Assembly (NCBI RefSeq): GCF_032854445.1
Contig: NC_088304.1
Span: 11,483,704 to 11,547,703 of the forward strand
Direction of reading: 5' to 3'
From: Liolophura sinensis
Lineage: Eukaryota; Mollusca; Polyplacophora; Chitonida; Chitonidae
DNA: 64,000 bases
The position numbers and the translations under genes are program-made. The first letter of the stretch is position 1, and every line of letters starts with the position of its first letter. Positions 43,236-53,879 of the stretch are shown piece by piece. Below the pieces are notes generated by a model. The model had not been told where the DNA came from. It saw only the letters and a list, made by a program, of their open reading frames with translations, and ran no database searches.

Positions 43236-43679
43236 CACAAAATAAAAAAAAAAACATCCTTCTGTGTAGAATTGTTTTGAAGGGAATTTTACTAGACAGA
43301 ACGACATAATATCATTTCTGTATACAGTACAAGTTACCAATTAAGGTATGATCTGGAGAGAGAGAGTAACGATGTAACTAATGACTCCAGGGGAAGGATA
43401 AAGGTGAAGGACAGATATTTAATAACATAGAGCTAGTGGTAAAGTTCTGACCACCAGTGAATTTGATCCGAAGAATCCACGGATAACAACTATAAAATCC
43501 ACACAATCTTCATAATAACGAAGTGAACTTCCTACACAACGCTAATTTGCAAATCTCTGAAGAACCTATAGAGCGTCATTAAATTCAGAAACTCTCTTCA
43601 CTTAATGAAGGATTACAGTCGTCACTAGTTATTAAACGAACAAGAAAGACGACGTGGATGATCCAGCTCCAATACTACG
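43236..43679. other. No recognisable feature
   Basis: Contains a short GAGAGAGAG run near 43354. Nothing assigned. Confidence 0.45.
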
Positions 43680-43882
43680 GCCTTCATGGATAAAGGGTTA
43701 AAATGCTGGTGCAGCACCGTGACTCAGGGGCCTGTCCTCAATGCGGGCGCTATGAAATCCCGTCCAGCTTATGTTCGATTCCTCTCCGGGAAGGACTGAC
43801 AGTAACCTGCGGATGGTCGTGGCCTTTCTCCGGGCTCTTCCCAGTTTGCTCCTACCCTAATGTTGGCAGACGTCTTATAAGT

Positions 43883-43887
<5 letters not shown>
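43680..43887 (+). mobile_element. SINE-A with head, tail replaced by (GA)n
   Basis: A decayed head (GGCCTTCATGGATAAAGGGT), then GGGCGCTATGAAATCCCGTC, CCTGCGGATGGTCGTGGCC and GTCTTATAAGTGAAAGAGAG. The SINE tail breaks off after GTGAA and continues as GA repeats. Confidence 0.88.
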
Positions 43888-43962
<75 letters not shown>

Positions 43963-43963
43963 G
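43885..43963. repeat. (GA)n microsatellite joining two SINEs
   Basis: About 37 uninterrupted GA units. It starts inside the tail of the left SINE-A, where GTGAAATATTC would be expected, and ends 5-10 bp before the head of the next SINE-A. Confidence 0.97.
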
Positions 43964-43965
43964 GG

Positions 43966-44236
43966 GGTGGACTCCATGGTTCAGTTCTTTAGCGAGCTAC
44001 CGCAGCGTAATGACCCAGATACGTCTAACACATGCAGTCGCTGTGAGTTTAAGTCCAGCTCATGCTGCCTTCCACTCCGGCGTGAGAAGGTCTGCCAATA
44101 ATCTGCAGAAAGTCGTGGGTTTCCCCGGTTTTGACCGCTTTCCTTCCAGAAAAATGCTGGCCGCCGTCGTATAAGTGAAATATTCTTCAATACAGCGTAA
44201 AACCCCAATCAAATAAATAAATAAATGAATAGATAA
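43966..44236 (+). mobile_element. SINE-A, full length
   Basis: Head GGACTCCATGGTTCAGTTC and CGCAGCGTAATGACCCAGA, B-box-like GAGTTTAAGTCC, body GGCGTGAGAAGGTCTGCC, TTCCAGAAAAATGCTGGCC, then tail GTATAAGTGAAATATTCTTC and (AAAT)4. Confidence 0.92.
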
Positions 44237-44515
44237 ACCCGTCAGGCTCTTACACTTGAGTTTTACAAGAAAGTTAAATTTAACATGCAAAGTTATTCTG
44301 ACATTTTATTTTAATTCTCAAAATAAGTTCCTGGAATCTGTATGTTATTTTGAAATCTAATTTTTGTTTTCATTTTTATGCAAACAAAAGTTAATAAAGC
44401 GAATAACGTGTTAATCATCAACTTCTATGATGTTTTTATTCAAAGTAATCTTCAGTTATTGAAAACAAACTCGCCTGAATGGAACACATATCAAAATGTT
44501 GTTCTAATGTAATAT

Positions 44516-44625
44516 TTTTTATTTGATTGGTGTTTTATGCCGAACTCGAGACCATTTCACTTATACCACGGCGGTCAACATTGTGGTGGGAGGAAACCGG
44601 ACAGAGCCCGAGGGTGTTCTTGTGT
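44516..44625 (-). mobile_element. SINE-A, 3' part
   Basis: TTTATTTGATTGGTGTTTTA, CACGGCGGTCAACATTGTGG and GGAGGAAACCGGACAGAGCC; it ends at CGAGGGTGTTC, next to the inverted pair described separately. Confidence 0.88.
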
Positions 44626-44649
44626 AATAGCGTCTCCCACTAACGACGT

Positions 44650-45212
44650 GGTCATCATTGACAATCGGACACAATCTAATTAAAATCAGATCGTATGTAT
44701 AACGCTTCGCAAGGAACGATCTGACACACTTCCTACCACCAGCGCGTTCAACGAGTGTGTCTCTTTCAGCCAATTACAGACGCGCTGCTGGAAACACGAC
44801 AGCCATCACGGACATTGGCGAAGCTTCGATTAACTTACGGAAAATCACAAGTCGTGAAGCCACAACCAAGTAACATCTGACCGCAAAGCAGATAGTACCG
44901 TTTTACTCTTGTTGTACTCCCACCGGCCATTTGTTTCACTATGACGAACTTAAATCAACACAACAACCAATCGTTTGAAGTAAAGCATTCATACATTTTC
45001 CTTGGCATTTCTCATCATGTTGTCGAGCCAAGCTACTTCCGCAGCAGGGAATTCTTCTTTCTTTCCGACAGACATCAACTGTTCCCGGTTGTTTACGTCA
45101 TCTCGGTTCACTGCAGGCCACTGAACGCGCCTGGGATGGGAAGTAAGTCGTTTGTTCGCTAAGCGGTATAAATACGACCTGATTGTAATCAGATTGAATC
45201 GGACCTTACGTG
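44650..45212. repeat. Inverted pair of TATA-containing segments
   Basis: The left arm (about 44660-44760) contains ATCAGATCGTATGTATAACG, GAACGATCTGACACACTTCC and CAGCGCGTTCAACG. The reverse complement of the right arm (about 45117-45208) reads ATCAGGTCGTATTTATACCG, CAAACGACTTACTTCCC and CAGGCGCGTTCAGTGG. The arms align over about 90 bp at roughly 70 percent by eye. Each has a TATA-like motif pointing outward (GCGGTATAAATACGACC at 45160 on plus; GCGTTATACATACG on minus at the left), followed by a small hairpin, CTGATTGTAATCAG. This could be transposon ends or divergent promoters. Confidence 0.55.
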
Positions 45213-45215
45213 TAG

Positions 45216-45879
45216 AAAAATAAATTGAGCATAGAATTCAGGGCGTTTATCATCCTTGAAGCACGTTAAAAGGAATGAAGGCGCTTTTATCTTTAAGATA
45301 TAATTTACTATAGAAAGAGATTACGAGGTATCAATCAGACAAAACCATGCAAACCAGCTGCTTGCAATGCATGTTGTGGGGTATAATGACTGAGACATTA
45401 AATCGAAAAGACAAGAAAGAATTATTTAGGAAGAGGAATGGAAAGATTGTAAATGGCTATAGGCATTTCTTTCTGACGTGCTTGGTAACTCTATCAATCA
45501 GCTTTCAGTCAGAAGATCTCAGGAAGCCATGGGATGGGCCATATCATAGAGCAACTGAAAACGCGATGTCACGTCACTAGTCAGTACATAATTATGGTTA
45601 AAAGGCAACACAGGTCTCGGGCAACGGAAGCGGAAACAACTGCGACCTTGAGTTGTAGATAATGCTTGCGCCTGATTGGTTAAAACTGATAACACGGCAG
45701 AGCTTTCCACTGTCTCAATGTGCCCGATTTTGTTTACTTTGAACTGCGATGTCTCGCGTGTGCAACCTCATAAAAGAAAAAAAATTGTTTCTCGAACTAT
45801 TTGTAGGATACTTTATTGATGCCTACTGTTGTGTCTTCTTTTAAAAAGCATGCCGCAATATGTTTTTCCACGATAAGAT
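45216..45879. other. Mostly unassigned, weak E3 echo
   Basis: CAGAGCTTTCCACTGTCTCA and ATGTGCCCGATTTTG near 45700 weakly resemble E3. The 77-codon plus frame at 45347-45580 has no domain. Confidence 0.4.
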
Positions 45880-46130
45880 TTATTATTTATTTATTTATTT
45901 ATTTATTTTATTGGTGTTTTACGACGTACTCAAGAATAATTCACTTATACGAGAGGGCAGCATTATGGTAGGAGGAAACCGCGCAGAGCCCAAGGAAAAC
46001 ACAAAACCATATGTAGGCTGCTGCAAGACCTTCCCACTTACGGCCGGAGAAGAAGCCAGCATGAGCTGGACGAGTTAACAGCGGCCGCATTGGTGAGAGA
46101 CACCTGGGTAATTGCGAAACCGGTCGTGAC
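45880..46130 (-). mobile_element. SINE-A, near full length
   Basis: (TTTA)5 and TTATTGGTGTTTTACGACG, GGAGGAAACCGCGCAGAGCC, ACTTACGGCCGGAGAAG, CAGCATGAGCTGGACG, then head traces CCTGGGTAATTGCG and GTCGTGACACG. The central GACCATCCGCAGG is changed to AACCATATGTAGG. Confidence 0.88.
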
Positions 46131-46599
46131 ACGAGTATCCATGCAGTCGGGCCAGCGGATTGTGAGTTGCAGCTGAGACCAATACATCTGTTATATTATC
46201 CCTAGGTTAAAAAGGTGAAAGTAACAATCGAGCTAATCTTTTATATTTTAGAAAATTATCACCGGCAAAACTAAAATAAAAAACGACATAATAATGGAAA
46301 CAGCGACAGGTAACACACAGAAATGCCAATTTAAATTTTGCCTGGGCTCCCGTTACGGGCTTCAAGGTACGGCATGCTGTCGTGTATTATGAGCGCACAG
46401 GGCCTATAGGTGATGTGTGAACGGAACTGGAGAACCTGTGGCCTCTTGGCCGTTGTAAGGCAACGACCGAATCCTCCGTAATCGAAAGGTGTTTTTGATG
46501 AAATCTGGTTCAAATTTTCGCAATCTGTGGCATTTTTAGGCCATGTATGTACCTTAACAGTATCCTGGGTTGTGTTACTCCAGTCACCAAGCATGAAAT

Positions 46600-46836
46600 A
46601 ATTAGTACATAACATGACAATTGTCAAATGCTGGCTTCTTGATGAGAGAAGAGAAGTTAATTAACGCGCCAGTTAATAGTCGCAGATCGTAAGATGAAAT
46701 ATCACAATAGATCTACATAAATCTTATTAACGATACATGTTCAATATTTTTACGTGTGATGCCGATTTAGTACATAACATGACAACTGTCAAATACTGGC
46801 TTCTTGATGAGAGAAGAGGAGTTAATTAACACGCAG
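46600..46836. repeat. 66-bp direct duplication
   Basis: AGTACATAACATGACAATTG through GGCTTCTTGATGAGAGAAGA to GAGTTAATTAAC at 46604-46667 recurs at 46770-46835 with few differences, 165 bp apart. Confidence 0.9.
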
Positions 46837-47280
46837 AAAATGTCTATTTACACATTTTCCAATATGTGCTAATCCACACTATTTTCACATCTTTCCAAGC
46901 GTGTGAGGGCAAGCCATTTACACCATGAGCAAGGACTAGAGTTACATTGTTCGTTACGGGTTGAGATTATCGTCAAATTAAAAGCAACAACACCGCTTTC
47001 TTTTTCCTATGTATTTAATTAAAGATAATGTGGCTCATTTGAATAGAATATCCTCAACGTGTTTTTGAAAAATATATCTCAGTGGCAATTAAATATTATC
47101 ATGCCAACAGATAATCAGACGCACCTCCTGCACATGGTGGATTTGAGTTGCACATCACCGAGCTACATCGGTCTCACAGCTTTCGTCGAAACGAAAACAT
47201 AGCTGCTTATAAGGCGCACAGTTTAATATCTCGGCCCAGTTGTTCGAAAATGTATGAGCTCGATGAAATCGAAAAACCTG
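46837..47280. other. No recognisable feature
   Basis: AT-rich, no match. Confidence 0.45.
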
Positions 47281-47560
47281 TATCGAAATCCAGGTATTGT
47301 GCTCGATAATAAATCGTTGGTTCTAACAGGTGTCACAAGTTCTGAGTTCAAATTAAATCAGGTGATCTAATCGTGATCGACTTCATCGAAATCCATACAT
47401 AAAGTTAGTAAATAGTTGGTTTAAAGAAGTCACGCAAGTTTTCAGTTCAATTTGAGTACAGTGAAAAAAATTGTTAGACCTTATCGAAATGCAGATAATG
47501 TGTCAGACAATAAATCGTTGGTTTTACGAAGTCTCGAAAGTCTCACCTTTAATTACCCGT
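47281..47560. repeat. ~100-bp tandem repeat, three diverged units
   Basis: Each unit begins (T/C)ATCGAAATCCA or similar, contains AATAAATCGTTGGTT and ends in a (T/G)GTCACAAGTT-like motif followed by AGTTCAA. Starts lie at about 47281, 47386 and 47484. Confidence 0.75.
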
Positions 47561-47589
47561 TTGCTAGTTTTACATAGAGCAGATTGGAA

Positions 47590-47695
47590 ACTACACGTTG
47601 AACCAACATTCGTTTATCAGCCGTCAACCAACCAAGAAAGCAACAAGGTATGTTTTAAGCGACTGAGTGAAATCAGTATTCAAATCGTGTATCAT
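47590..47695 (+). repeat. E2 fragment
   Basis: CATTCGTTTATCAGCCGTCA, then AAGGTATGTTTTAAGCGACT and GAGTGAAATCAGTATTCAAA, which recur around 54.83 and 55.00-55.04 kb. Confidence 0.7.
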
Positions 47696-47699
47696 GCTA

Positions 47700-48404
47700 C
47701 ACTATGACATGTCGATAGTAAAATGTGTATCTCAGTTGCGCATAACGGGCATTGGTTTGAGGACACAGGGGACATAACTAGGACGGACCCCACCGGGATC
47801 CCACGTGATTTTTGTACCAGGATAAACAAGCCTCTTACGATGACGATCAGAAATTGCAAGCCATTTAAATGTTATTAAATATGCCCAAAAAAGTGTCAAG
47901 TGGTTCAGGTAGTAAGGTGTTAAAAGTTTATAATAAACGTTATCAGGTGTTGAATTCAAGATCAATTCTCTGGAGCTCATTTTCGAGAAATTGCCCACGT
48001 TGTTTTTCTTTTCTTTTTTTCCTGTCATTAACGGTACTACATCTTCATCTTTCAAATGCTGGGCGTTTGCTGTATTGTTTGTGCCATGATTTTTCACGAT
48101 CCATAATGGTTTTGCCACAATCCCTGTTTACTCTCGGATTTCCGATTTGAAATGGTCTCAGGGACAGACAGCTATTATGTCATTAAATTCTAATAAGTGA
48201 TCGGCCAAAGGAAATGGCAGCTGTTACGTTATCAAATTTTAATTAGGGATCACCTGCACCATTCAGAGCCTCTGGAGTGATGCAAACCTTACAGAACATC
48301 TCTAATACATCCGAATCTGTTTCATCGAAGATTTGCCTGGTAACACGTTCTTAACAACTATACACTATAATAAACGTACGGTTAATAAACACATTTCTTG
48401 GTAC
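47700..48404. other. No recognisable feature
   Basis: The 128-codon minus frame at 47732-48118 overlaps a 93-codon plus frame. Neither shows a domain or splice context. Confidence 0.45.
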
Positions 48405-49345
48405 ATGCTGTTACGGTATTGAAAACAGCAACAGAAAACAGACTCAGTGACTCAATATTGCAATGTAAACAATGGCTTTATATATAAAATGAGACGTACA
48501 GTTTTACAGACAGTTCAACAACAACAACATAAAAAAACATACACATCAGTATTACCGGTCTTTAAAAGTTTCCAGTTCACCTTTGCATCCCAAGGAACGT
48601 GTTCCAGGAGATCCAACGTAAAGACCATGGGATAAACACACAATTCACACAAGTCACAAATCGTCCTAGTCAGGTACTTCGCTAGGATAGCGAACGCAGT
48701 ACACATGTTACACAGAACTGGAACAGTCAAGCCTTTGAATGACGTCACACCCGCAGAGCACAACACAGGGTAAATACAGGCATGGAGGTATAATCCACTT
48801 TAAAACAGTCAGCTCCCGCAGAAACTCACAAACGAGCCGTTCAGGGACGTAGAGTAATGTCACCTTGTGGCAGAACGAACGTCCTTTGCAAAACTGAAAA
48901 CTTCAGTTTAGAGTCCTTGACGACCTTGTCGGTCAGGTGAGGTCAGCGTGTTAAACAAATTACACAGTCAACACTGTATAATCATAATAAAGATCCGAAC
49001 ACCAATAAACGTGACTTCCGCAGAAATTCACATAAACCAGACATCAGTACTACTGTGGTACACAAACGGTGCCGGCATAAAAATCTGTCCTCCCAAATGA
49101 AACTGGCATCACCAGCTCATATCAATTTAATGGACTCGATACGAGAGCGTCGCACACTCTCCTGGCTCCCAGTGGATGCAGCAAAAATACCTCCTCTCTG
49201 CACAGAAAACACGGCTTATATACGTCCCAGGTGGATTCAACTATTTTTAAACACAGAATTAACAGCCAATGAACAGCCAGTTAAATAAACAGAGCATTGA
49301 ACAAGGTGCTTTCCACCAGGTCCGCGCCGTACATATATAACAGGG
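48405..49345. other. Modular non-coding block with internal repeats (possible solo LTR)
   Basis: Less AT-rich than its surroundings. A module recurs: CTCCCGCAGAAACTCACAAA (48814), CTTCCGCAGAAATTCACATA (49016), and a weaker CACAATTCACACAAGTCACA (48639), each about 180-200 bp apart. The block begins TGTTACGGTATTG and can be ended at CATATATAACA, so it has the TG...CA form of an LTR. However, no target-site duplication matches at those edges and no internal retrovirus-like coding region is present, so the call stays open. Confidence 0.35.
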
Positions 49346-49429
49346 CCTGTTATGCTTTCACAAAGGTCCGCAGACTAACAGTACATGAAGACGTTAAATA
49401 GTCATACATAACAATGCAAACTTCTCTGC

Positions 49430-49570
49430 TTCTCTTTACACGATTCATCATACATGTTTTCGTACTTCATATACTTTCTTCGTTCTTTGCTGGTTGGTGC
49501 TATACGTCGTTTTGGGAATTGGCCTTTTAATTATTGATCCATATGGTCAGTTTTCTATCGTCACATAATA
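49430..49570 (-). repeat. E2 repeat, minus copy 1
   Basis: Holds TTCATATACTTTCTTCGTTC, TATACGTCGTTTTGGGAATT and CCTTTTAATTATTGATCC, the reverse complement of the E2 core. Confidence 0.85.
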
Positions 49571-50200
49571 AACGCGTTCTGGTTTTTATTCATAAATTTG
49601 TGAAATTCATGTTTAATATATAGGCAAGCCAATTACTCTTAAAACACAGTGGTTATGACTAAAAAATCAGGACGCGTTTATTGACCATTTAGAAGCTATC
49701 ATAAACTTGTCGCTGCTGTATTTATACTGTCTGCAGTGTAAGGCCGTTATATCCTGCTGTTTTGCTTTTATGGGTTATATTATTTCTGTCTCAGTGGGGA
49801 AATCTCCTGGAAATCTCATGAGACCTGGATAGCTGTTCTTTTGAATGACGTAACCTAGAAGAATGAGAAAGAATATAAGCCTATCGAAATGTTGTCGTTT
49901 TGGAGACGAAAACACAAATGGCCACATGCTCATAGCTTCGTGTCCATAAAAACAGTTAATTGGACAATATTATCGACAAAGATGGAGAGCGGCCTCATGC
50001 TTAATCATCATTATTGGAGCAGGTTTTGTCAAGTTCATAATTTTAAGGGGCAATCTTGTTTTTGTCAGGTATCTCCGAGTGAAGCAAAGGAAAAAATGAA
50101 GTTAGAAATTGCGCTATGTGCATTACTTCAGTTAAAATAAGATCCAGGCATCTTCAATCCCAGTGTATAATTTTCTCCGAGGTACACCTTATTAAAGGGT
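49571..50200. other. No recognisable feature
   Basis: Separates the two minus-strand E2 copies. The 83-codon plus frame at 49889-50140 has no recognised domain. Confidence 0.45.
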
Positions 50201-50204
50201 TAGC

Positions 50205-50280
50205 GTGCGTGGTGGAGAGGTCAGAGTGTTTGCCATAACACAAGATGCGGGCTCAAGCCCGGCCAAAGAAGGAATGGTTT
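50205..50280 (+). mobile_element. tRNA-like sequence
   Basis: GTGGTGGAGAGGTCAGAG (A-box-like) and GGGCTCAAGCCCGG (B-box-like, in a perfect stem-loop) are 40 bp apart. No acceptor stem pairing is evident, and no CCA or terminator follows, so a SINE head is more likely than a gene. Confidence 0.35.
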
Positions 50281-50329
50281 CATACCCTGCTTTGAACATT
50301 CCTTGCATATTTCCAGCATCACTGAAAGT

Positions 50330-50515
50330 TGTTGACTGCTTCTGTTTACACGATTCATCGTACATGTTTTCGTACATCATATACTTTCTTCGTTCTTTGC
50401 TGGTTTGTGCTATACGTCGTTTTGCGAATTGGCCTTGTAATTATTGATCCATATGGTCAGTTTTCTATGACGGCTTTGCTACGAATGTCTGTGTCCAGAC
50501 AGATACTCGAGTTTT
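50330..50515 (-). repeat. E2 repeat, minus copy 2
   Basis: About 120 bp are over 90 percent identical by eye to 49.44-49.56 kb. The match to E2 continues to GAATGTCTGTGTCCAG, the complement of the E2 start. Confidence 0.88.
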
Positions 50516-50890
50516 ACAATGAGTATAATTCTCTTGTAAGTAAATGGACAGAGTGCCCAGAATAACTGTCCAATTGCGCTTGGTCTATTTACACCTTTTC
50601 CAATAGGTGACGATGTTACTCGGCGTCATAAGTTATTACTGCAAAAGCGTGTGTGTCAAGGTTATTCCATCAAACGCCTTTACTGTAAGCTTCTGAAGTT
50701 TTACAATGGGTAAAATTCTCTTGGAGGTATATATGGACAAATCTCTGGCACTCTGATTCATAACTGTCTAATTTCGTTTAAACCGGAGGTGGGGGCTGTA
50801 TATTAATCGTGTTGAATTAGATCTCCATGTTGGATATATGAACAGTCAGAATCAAAGCGCAACTGAGATATATATCTTGATTATCGACTT
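50507..50890 (+). repeat. Local duplication and E5 copy 2
   Basis: GTTTTACAATGAGTATAATT with CTGTCCAATTGCG (50513-50575) is repeated as GTTTTACAATGGGTAAAATT with CTGTCTAATTTCG (50698-50775). The second copy continues into E5 (ATCGTGTTGAATTAGATC, GCGCAACTGAGATATATA), matching 16.85-16.99 kb. Confidence 0.75.
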
Positions 50891-50979
50891 ATATACTAGA
50901 ATGATACAGGATTTTGACATTTTATTCATTCGCCAAGAACACTCCTTTGTCTTTCCAACACCATAGCTAGATAAAAAAA

Positions 50980-51058
50980 GCGATGAAAATACGTCCTGCA
51001 ACAAGGGAGCACATTACACGCACGTCGTCATATAACTGAAAAATTGTTAAGTACGAAC
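50980..51058 (+). mobile_element. SINE-B, 3' end
   Basis: CGTCCTGCAACAAGGGAGC, ACGTCGTCATATAACTGAAA and AATTGTTAAGTACG match the SINE-B tail. Confidence 0.8.
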
Positions 51059-51242
51059 CCCATGCACGTGTAACTAAGTGTAACTCGTGGTGGGTGTAGA
51101 CTGGATATGTTTTTTCTCTCGCCATCAAAAGCTGGTGGTTGTGTTGTTTCCGGTCTGTTATCGGTCTGGAATCTCGCACAGGTGCTGTTTATGCGTCGCA
51201 CAATTGGAAAAGAACTCTAAAAATCTAAGTAGGCATCACTAA

Positions 51243-51545
51243 AAATTCTAAGGTAGATCCAGGGTCAATCCTGGATTGGGTCACACCTAAGACCTTAAAA
51301 GAGGAATTTGCAGCTTCCTCGCTTGGCGTTCAGCATGAAGGGGATAGTGTAACCACCTATTAGTCTAATATGGTGTGGGTAAGCTTACTTGCCTTAGGTA
51401 AGTAGTCTCAGTGGAAGCAGCACTAGATAAAAGAGCGGTCCGCCCTGCAAAAAGCAGGCGCATTACACGTACATGCAAGACTCCTTCGTTGTCATATTAA
51501 AAATTGTTATGTACGACGTTAAACCCTAAGTACTCACGCTCACCA
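51243..51545 (+). mobile_element. SINE-B, body and tail
   Basis: CCAGGGTCAATCCTGGATTG, GGTCACACCTAAGACC, CTTCCTCGCTTGGCGTTCAG, ACTTGCCTTAGGTAAGTAG, GCACTAGATAAAAGAGCGG and TACGACGTTAAACCCTAAG are all in order. The A-box part of the head is missing. Confidence 0.92.
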
Positions 51546-52605
51546 CTTCTGGCGAACTTCAGGAAAAAAAGTCACGTGACGTCAGAGTTCCTAGATACCG
51601 TCAGTGTGGCTCATAGGGCCCATCATAGTATTCAAATATTGCCTTCAAGACTCTTTTAAAAAAACCTGAAAAAATAAATAAAAGCACTTTTGCGCATAGT
51701 TTTCACTTGTGCGTATGATGAACCTTATTCATATTTTAGCTTTCTTTTACCTTATGTTAATAACTTCAACCTGTTTGGGCCTTCAGAAGAATAGCTATGT
51801 CAAAGCCCGCGACACCAAAAACGGCCAAAATGTCTCAAAAATGGGTTCAATCTTCCGAATGTAAAACTTTATCTGTAACTTGTCATGGTAAATGAATGGA
51901 GCAGGTTTCATTTCATCGAAATGACTAGTTTGAAAAAATTTCGAAAAATTGATTCATGATGGACCGACAGAGGTAGTCTATCTCTCCTCCGATACTCTTG
52001 GGGCACTAATAAAAATCAAAACAAACTGACAGATGTGCAGTTAATACCTGCGTACTGCGTACACCTGCTCCGCTCAAACCTCCACCCTCTTCAAAAACAA
52101 AAAAAAAAACAAACAAAAGAATCAGCAAGAACAACGCCTACAGGTCATAGACTGCTCATGGCAGCTGAAAAATAAGCTTTTTGAAACATTTCAGCCATGG
52201 ATTTGACACTCAGACTGATGAGGAAAGGACTCTAAAAATTATCATTCAACTTAGGGCATCACAGTACCCATTGTGGGTAATAATTCTCAAAACGCGTTAA
52301 TTGTTTGCCAACCCGAAATATTCAGGAGAGTACTCTTACCCGATAGAGACATAGACGAGGCAGTATCTTTTCAATTAAGTTTTCTATTTTGCGTATATTA
52401 CATACATCTCAAAAGGTAGGATATTACGTAGTAACAAAATGGAGCAGCTGCCGACCTTGGTCAATACATGACGAAAGCTGCGGTGGGGCAAAAGCCTCGC
52501 AGACAATAGTCCTGGCGGAAAAAAGCCTCGCTGTCTTCATTAACAAACAAAACATGGCCGACAATTTAAAAAACATAATGTTAAGTACGAGACCGATGAG
52601 GATTA
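51546..52605. other. No recognisable feature
   Basis: Includes an AAC/A-rich run at about 52096-52118. The 79-codon plus frame at 52389-52628 has no domain. Confidence 0.45.
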
Positions 52606-53335
52606 CTTTAAACAATTCCTGTATATAGTCGTATTCGTAATAAACCTTTAATAATAGACTGGAATACCTATGCACCTTTGATACTCAACTTTCCCGAATT
52701 TCTTATAGGTATTATATTAATGCGATATTCCAGCAATTCCATGAACCACACGACATCCAATGAAAGGTAACCTTAGTGTGTGGTCAAACTGAAGAACGCT
52801 TTAATTGCCTTTGACGTTAATATTGCGATTAAACACCGAAATAACTAGCGTTGAAATTGTATTCATTATGTTGTTGTAAAGAATAATAGTATAGAGTAGA
52901 GAAACCCCAAGTGGATACGTGCTTGTACAATACGTGTATTTGAGCATCTAGTTTTTTCGGCGAGTCATACATGTATGCCGGTATACAGCCGATGCATTAC
53001 CTTCGTGAAGAGTAGATACAAATATGGTGATACAGCTTCTGGTCTCCGTAATAAAGTGAGCTCGGTATAGGGATTTATGCATCGTTGGTATTCAGTATGA
53101 TATAAATATAATTAGGATCTTTGTTCGATGGATTAACACAGTATTTTCTCTGAGGAACATAAAGTACATTTCGCACGGTAAGACCCTTCAGACCTTGTTT
53201 GAATTTTGCTTGAGTACTAGTATATAGACATGGCCGATTGCATACGCAACATTCTTCATTACTAGCTCAAGCCAAGTGTCACGGGCTGAAGGTTCTACCG
53301 TCTTCCCTTTAAAACATTTTCTTGTCTTAAGGCTT
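52606..53335 (+). repeat. Block D-b, second copy
   Basis: ATATAGTCGTATTCGTAATA, GTAATAAAGTGAGCTCGGTA, TAGGGATTTATGCATCG and GGCCGATTGCATACGC follow the order of 22.50-23.66 kb, without the SINE that splits that copy. Confidence 0.6.
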
Positions 53336-53879
53336 AAAGTCTTAAAGCGCCTAAACACAATTTTCTTATTAGACCTTATATTTTATTGGCTCACTACACG
53401 TTGAACCAGCCAGTTTTCGAAGATCATCGTATTTTTAACATTATTTAGGTTCCCTTTTTATCTACTACAAGTGTATATAGACATCTCAGTATCGGTAGCT
53501 GATTTCGCGTAATAAAACATTTTGAAAGGGATTTGCTTTGTATATTGGTAGGATTTACACGGGGAATGTCGTATGTTCAAATAAGTCGGCACAGCGTTTG
53601 TATCGTTTAAAATTCGTGGCATGTCTAGTGAGTGAATATGCTTGTCAAAGTACTTATTTAAGAACAGCCTGTTTGTAGCTGATCTGACTGCTTGAAAGTC
53701 AAAAACAGGATATGTCTTGACATACGCAGATCACAAGGGGCTGTATACAAAAGGTGTATAAGTGAATGTGACGTCGTGTACTTTTACAACCCCTCGCCTT
53801 TGTAGATACGCAAACAGATGTCAGCAGAGAGCTGTTTACGTTACAAATCAAGAAGCAGTGAATGATTTTCGATGTTATA
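53336..53879. other. No recognisable feature
   Basis: Starts with CTTAAGGCTTAAAGTCTTAA-like short repeats near 53325-53345. No other assignment. Confidence 0.45.

Noticed and set aside
47732-48118. A 128-residue minus-strand protein
   Set aside because: It overlaps a 93-codon plus frame; there is no domain, no codon-use signal by eye and no neighbouring exon.
48405-49345. A definite solo LTR
   Set aside because: TG...CA ends can be chosen, but the flanking bases do not form a target-site duplication. Kept as an open finding only.
50205-50280. A functional tRNA gene
   Set aside because: The B-box hairpin is good but a cloverleaf cannot be completed and no T-run terminator follows.
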